Assembly: GCF_029227915.1 (NCBI RefSeq) | Contig: NC_079884.1 | Location: 26,164,001 to 26,228,000 of the forward strand | Source: Hydractinia symbiolongicarpus | Lineage: Eukaryota > Cnidaria > Hydrozoa > Anthoathecata > Hydractiniidae | Reading direction: 5' to 3' | DNA: 64,000 bases | Part shown: positions 60,765 through 64,000 of the stretch, piece by piece | Layout: the number at the start of each line of letters is the position of its first letter | Position numbering within the stretch: the first letter of the stretch is position 1 | Notes under the pieces: model-generated | What the model was told of the DNA's origin: nothing | Database searches by the model: none | The model's input: the letters and a program-made list of their open reading frames with translations, nothing else | Position numbers and translations under genes: made by a program

Positions 60765-63700
60765 AACAACAACAAATCTTTAAAAATGGGTGGCAGTTCA
60801 GCAATTATAAAGTATCTGTTGTTTGTCTTCAATTTCGTCTTCTTTGTAAGTGTCAAAATATTAATTATATTTTTTCTCTTTCATTATTAATAAATTTATA
60901 ATAAAATATTATTCTGAAAGTTTGTTGATATCATGCTTTTTTGTACTGTAGCTAAAGTTCACGCATGCTATTTTAGAGGTCACAATACAAAATAATTGTC
61001 AGTCACATGTAGTAAATTACTTTATCTTATGAGTTAATGGATTAACAAGGATTAAGAAGTTTTTTTACTTTGCTTTCAATGAAGCATACAGCACATTAAT
61101 ATTTTTGGGGTGGCGTATGGAAACAAAATTAAAGAGATTCAATAAACAAAAAACATTCTATTCGAACTGGTTGGTCACCCATGAAAAAGTCCAGCTAATA
61201 ATGACAATGCTATCGGTGGATCATGAAAATCATTAAATAAAATAATATTCCTGACCTGACAATTGTAAAATAGTTTCTATCAAAATTCCAGCGATTATAC
61301 TTTTCTAAGGAACGCAATGATCACATACCTCAAGCCCCAGGAATCCTTGCATGCACAAGAGCAATTGCCTGTCCCTTATTGATAGGCCTACATATATAAA
61401 CAGGATTTGTAAGACAATTGAAGATTCCTTTACATTGATGTCTTAAAGTTTATCGCAAGTCTTTAAGTTCATCGCAGTCAAATGTTATGTTACAGCTTCT
61501 TATGCTTACAAACCAGAACATGCGTAGGATGAATTTAAAAAGACACCAACACAAACCAGCACATCAGAGAATTCAAATGATGAAGAAGGCGAGTTAAATT
61601 TCGGTAGACAACATTGTTATAGAAAAATAATTTCTAAGAATTTAAAAACGTGAAAAACACGGAAAAAGAAATAATAAAACTACCAAAATTCTTTCTAAGT
61701 TCTTTACACCATGCACTATGTAAACAATGAACTCTAGAGACTAAATTGAGTCAATCACTTTTAGTTCAATTGTTTTGTGAGTAACTGAAAGTAAAAACAT
61801 GCCTTAAAGCAGTCTTGTTTGCATTTCATTGCATTATTTGGCACCTGATTTCATTTATTAGTGGATAAACAACTTTAAAATTAAACAAAAAGCCCTTGGG
61901 CTTTAAGAAAATTTTTGGTAATTGAGGCGATAAACAACAACAAGTGAGGAAAACCTATATATAGAATGATAGTAACAATCTGTTTACAAATATTCTAATT
62001 AAATTAGCTATCTGCTTGCAGTAAAGCATACAATATTGGTTTTCTATCTTTTACTTCGCCGAAGAATTTCATCGATAGCCACTTGTGCCAAGCTCATGGC
62101 TTCCCCATATCGGTAAGACAAGCCCCTTATTACCTTTACCATTACAAATTTTCCCCACCAGTTCTTGATTGTCAAAATATGTATTGATGAAGAAGAAAAC
62201 TTTGAACACATACCTTGAAGTGAAGAGTCCTGTATTAAACTGATTTGGAATGGAAAGTTACCATTATATTGTTTCTGGGGAAAAATGTTTGCAGTAATTT
62301 AACCTCATTTTCTGCTTAAGTTTCCTCCACAAAACATGCCTTATTTGCTCAACCGCTTAAGTTTATTTTGACTAACACATTTAGTAAAAATGAAGTCAAA
62401 TAATTTATTATCAATTTCAATTTTCATTATTAAAATCGAAAACCACCAGATTTTACTCCTGCGAGGTAATGGTAATGTTTTTTACTTATTCGGACTTGGC
62501 TAACATCTAGTTTTTCTTAGCTATGGTACCCATATTTTCCACTTGTTCTCACCATTGAAAATATATAAAGGCAAATGTAGTTTTAGAAATCTTGCTTTTG
62601 GGTAAGATAATGTCCAATTATTTGAGAACAGCCTGTTCATAGGAGGAAACAAACATTTTTTTGCATCCACTAACTGTTACCTTTTTCATCACAATGACTT
62701 TTTTGTAGTTGATGGGATGTGGAATCCTTGGTATTGGAATTTATCTAAAAGTAGAAAAAGGTGATTACGCAGAATTGTCTGATTTGAATTACATCACAGC
62801 GAGCAATGTTATCATTGCTGCAGGTGTCATCACAACAATTGTGTCATTCTTGGGATGTTGTGGTGCAATTAAGGAGATTGCACCCATGCTATTGACAGTA
62901 AGTTTAACAAATCGTACAAGCAGCTTAGTGATATATTCTAACTTCCATAAATATGTATGACAGAAGATTTGATGTATCCAAACTCTTGTCTTCCTTTTGT
63001 GATAATTTGTGGTCTATTGTTTCAAAACTAGACTGAAGCTAAAATCATACCCCTTTGATTTCGTTTAATTTAGTAGAATCCCATTGGCTTATATTTATCT
63101 ATTTATATTAATTTTAATCTTTTGTTTCTACACAGTTCTTTATATTTCTGTTGATCGTTTTTATCATGGAAATGGCAGCTGGAGGATATGCATATGCCAA
63201 AAGAAATGATGTAAGTACATAATGATTACATTTGCGAGTCACAGAATGCGCAAAAGACCTCTGTATGCAAATTACCAGCCACACTTTAACTATAGAGTTT
63301 TCTGATGTGATCTTTAGGTTGAGTTGTGATGAGTTGCTAGCCATTGGTCTCATTTGTAGTAATTTTCTTTGTGGGTGATACAGTGTAGCTGTAATCATAG
63401 GAAATTGTACTGCAGCTAGGATTTATAATTATACTAATAGTCATTGCATTTTTAATATTCACTTAACATTTACTTTTGCTTACACAAAATTACCAGAAAT
63501 ATTGACATAGTATTTGAAAGTTTTTAAAATTTTATGTTGCAACTTCAAGCACAACGTTTTTTTACATTTTTATAACTTTGTTTATGTTTTGCATACTATG
63601 TATGTTTATTTTAGTTGGAAAGTAAGTTAGCTGAAGAGTTTAAGTTTGCCATCAACCACACGTATGGTCAGAGTAATGGAGAGGGCTTTACCAAGGCGAT

Positions 63701-63878
63701 TGATAAATTTCAAGAAGAATTTAGTTGTTGTGGTTACTCCAACTATATTGATTATCGGCTCTCTAAATATACCGAACAGAAAAATACCATTCCTAAATCA
63801 TGCTGTAAACACAAGGATACGGATCCTAAATGTGGTAGCACTAGTGCAACATTGTTGAACGAAGTATACAACACAAAG
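60765..63878 (+). CDS. TSPAN: Tetraspanin, 5' part (runs past the window end)
   Basis: Coding exons 60786-60845, 62709-62897, 63136-63210 and 63615-63878, all GT-AG and all in phase 0; 196 residues are present. Tetraspanins are four-pass membrane proteins that organise other receptors in membrane microdomains. Exon 1 gives the start of TM1 (SAIIKYLLFVFNFVFF). Exon 2 completes it, then the small loop, TM2 and the GCCGAIKE motif. Exon 3 is TM3. Exon 4 is the large extracellular loop with CCG at residues 146-148, PKSCC at 169-172 and PKC at 181; the final loop Cys and TM4 must lie beyond 64000. A pyrimidine-AG (attatag to 60764) lies 21 bases before the ATG. The subfamily is not clear. Confidence 0.95.
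60846..62708 (+). other. Tetraspanin intron 1
   Basis: 1.86 kb. AT-rich with a small perfect palindrome AAAGCCCTTGGGCTTT near 61890. No open frame with motifs. Confidence 0.6.
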
Positions 63879-64000
63879 GTTTGTATGTGATGAATTAAAG
63901 AAAATATTCAGTGGTTGTAATGTGTATTTTTTGATACCCTGGAATTTAATGGTGTTCTTTTTTTTTTTGTAATATATTAGACTATGCTGTAAAAATATTG

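Overview
This is an AT-rich invertebrate nuclear window. Small GT-AG introns, a high density of decayed transposons and the gene family variants suggest a metazoan, probably a cnidarian; that is inference. No prokaryotic features are present.

Five host genes are well supported. An intronless MPV17L2-like mitochondrial membrane protein lies at 7600-8184 (+). A complete nine-exon organic anion transporter (SLCO/OATP, 645 aa) lies at 23954-31745 (-). A 25-exon ubiquitin-specific protease of the USP20/USP33 type, with catalytic domain and two DUSP domains, lies at 36563-49065 (-). A single-exon uroporphyrinogen-III synthase (UROS) lies at 50583-51332 (-). The first four coding exons of a tetraspanin start at 60786 (+) and run off the window. 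In both long genes every exon junction was checked by hand and the reading phase holds throughout. A sixth gene, an unrecognised membrane-anchored protein, is built from exons at 11042-11359, 12931-13412, possibly near 13667, and a terminal exon at 21807-22183 (+).

The rest is largely mobile DNA. 1-2530 holds a cluster of broken reading frames on both strands, of non-genic or virus-like origin. 3600-6460 (-) is a decayed LINE with endonuclease and reverse transcriptase. 7119-7250, 17220-17300, 20245 and 32270-32380 carry Helitron-type 3' ends, one beside an 87-bp minisatellite (19115-19828). Introns and gaps hold TIR elements at 26156-26862, 34112-34564, 48043-48972, 51699-53035, 55880-56243 and about 56690-57330. 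57979-58173 and 60170-60440 are LINE scraps, 54990-55440 is another, and 58640-59995 (-) is a Penelope-like element with RT and GIY-YIG domains.

The most unusual structure is at 54288-54652: ten small hairpins built on the core CCTGACGCTCAGG. Their flanking arms differ between copies yet stay self-complementary, which is what selection or copying on folded structure would give. UROS and the USP gene lie head-to-tail on one strand and share no obvious pathway. The host genes otherwise look like an ordinary set of unrelated neighbours.
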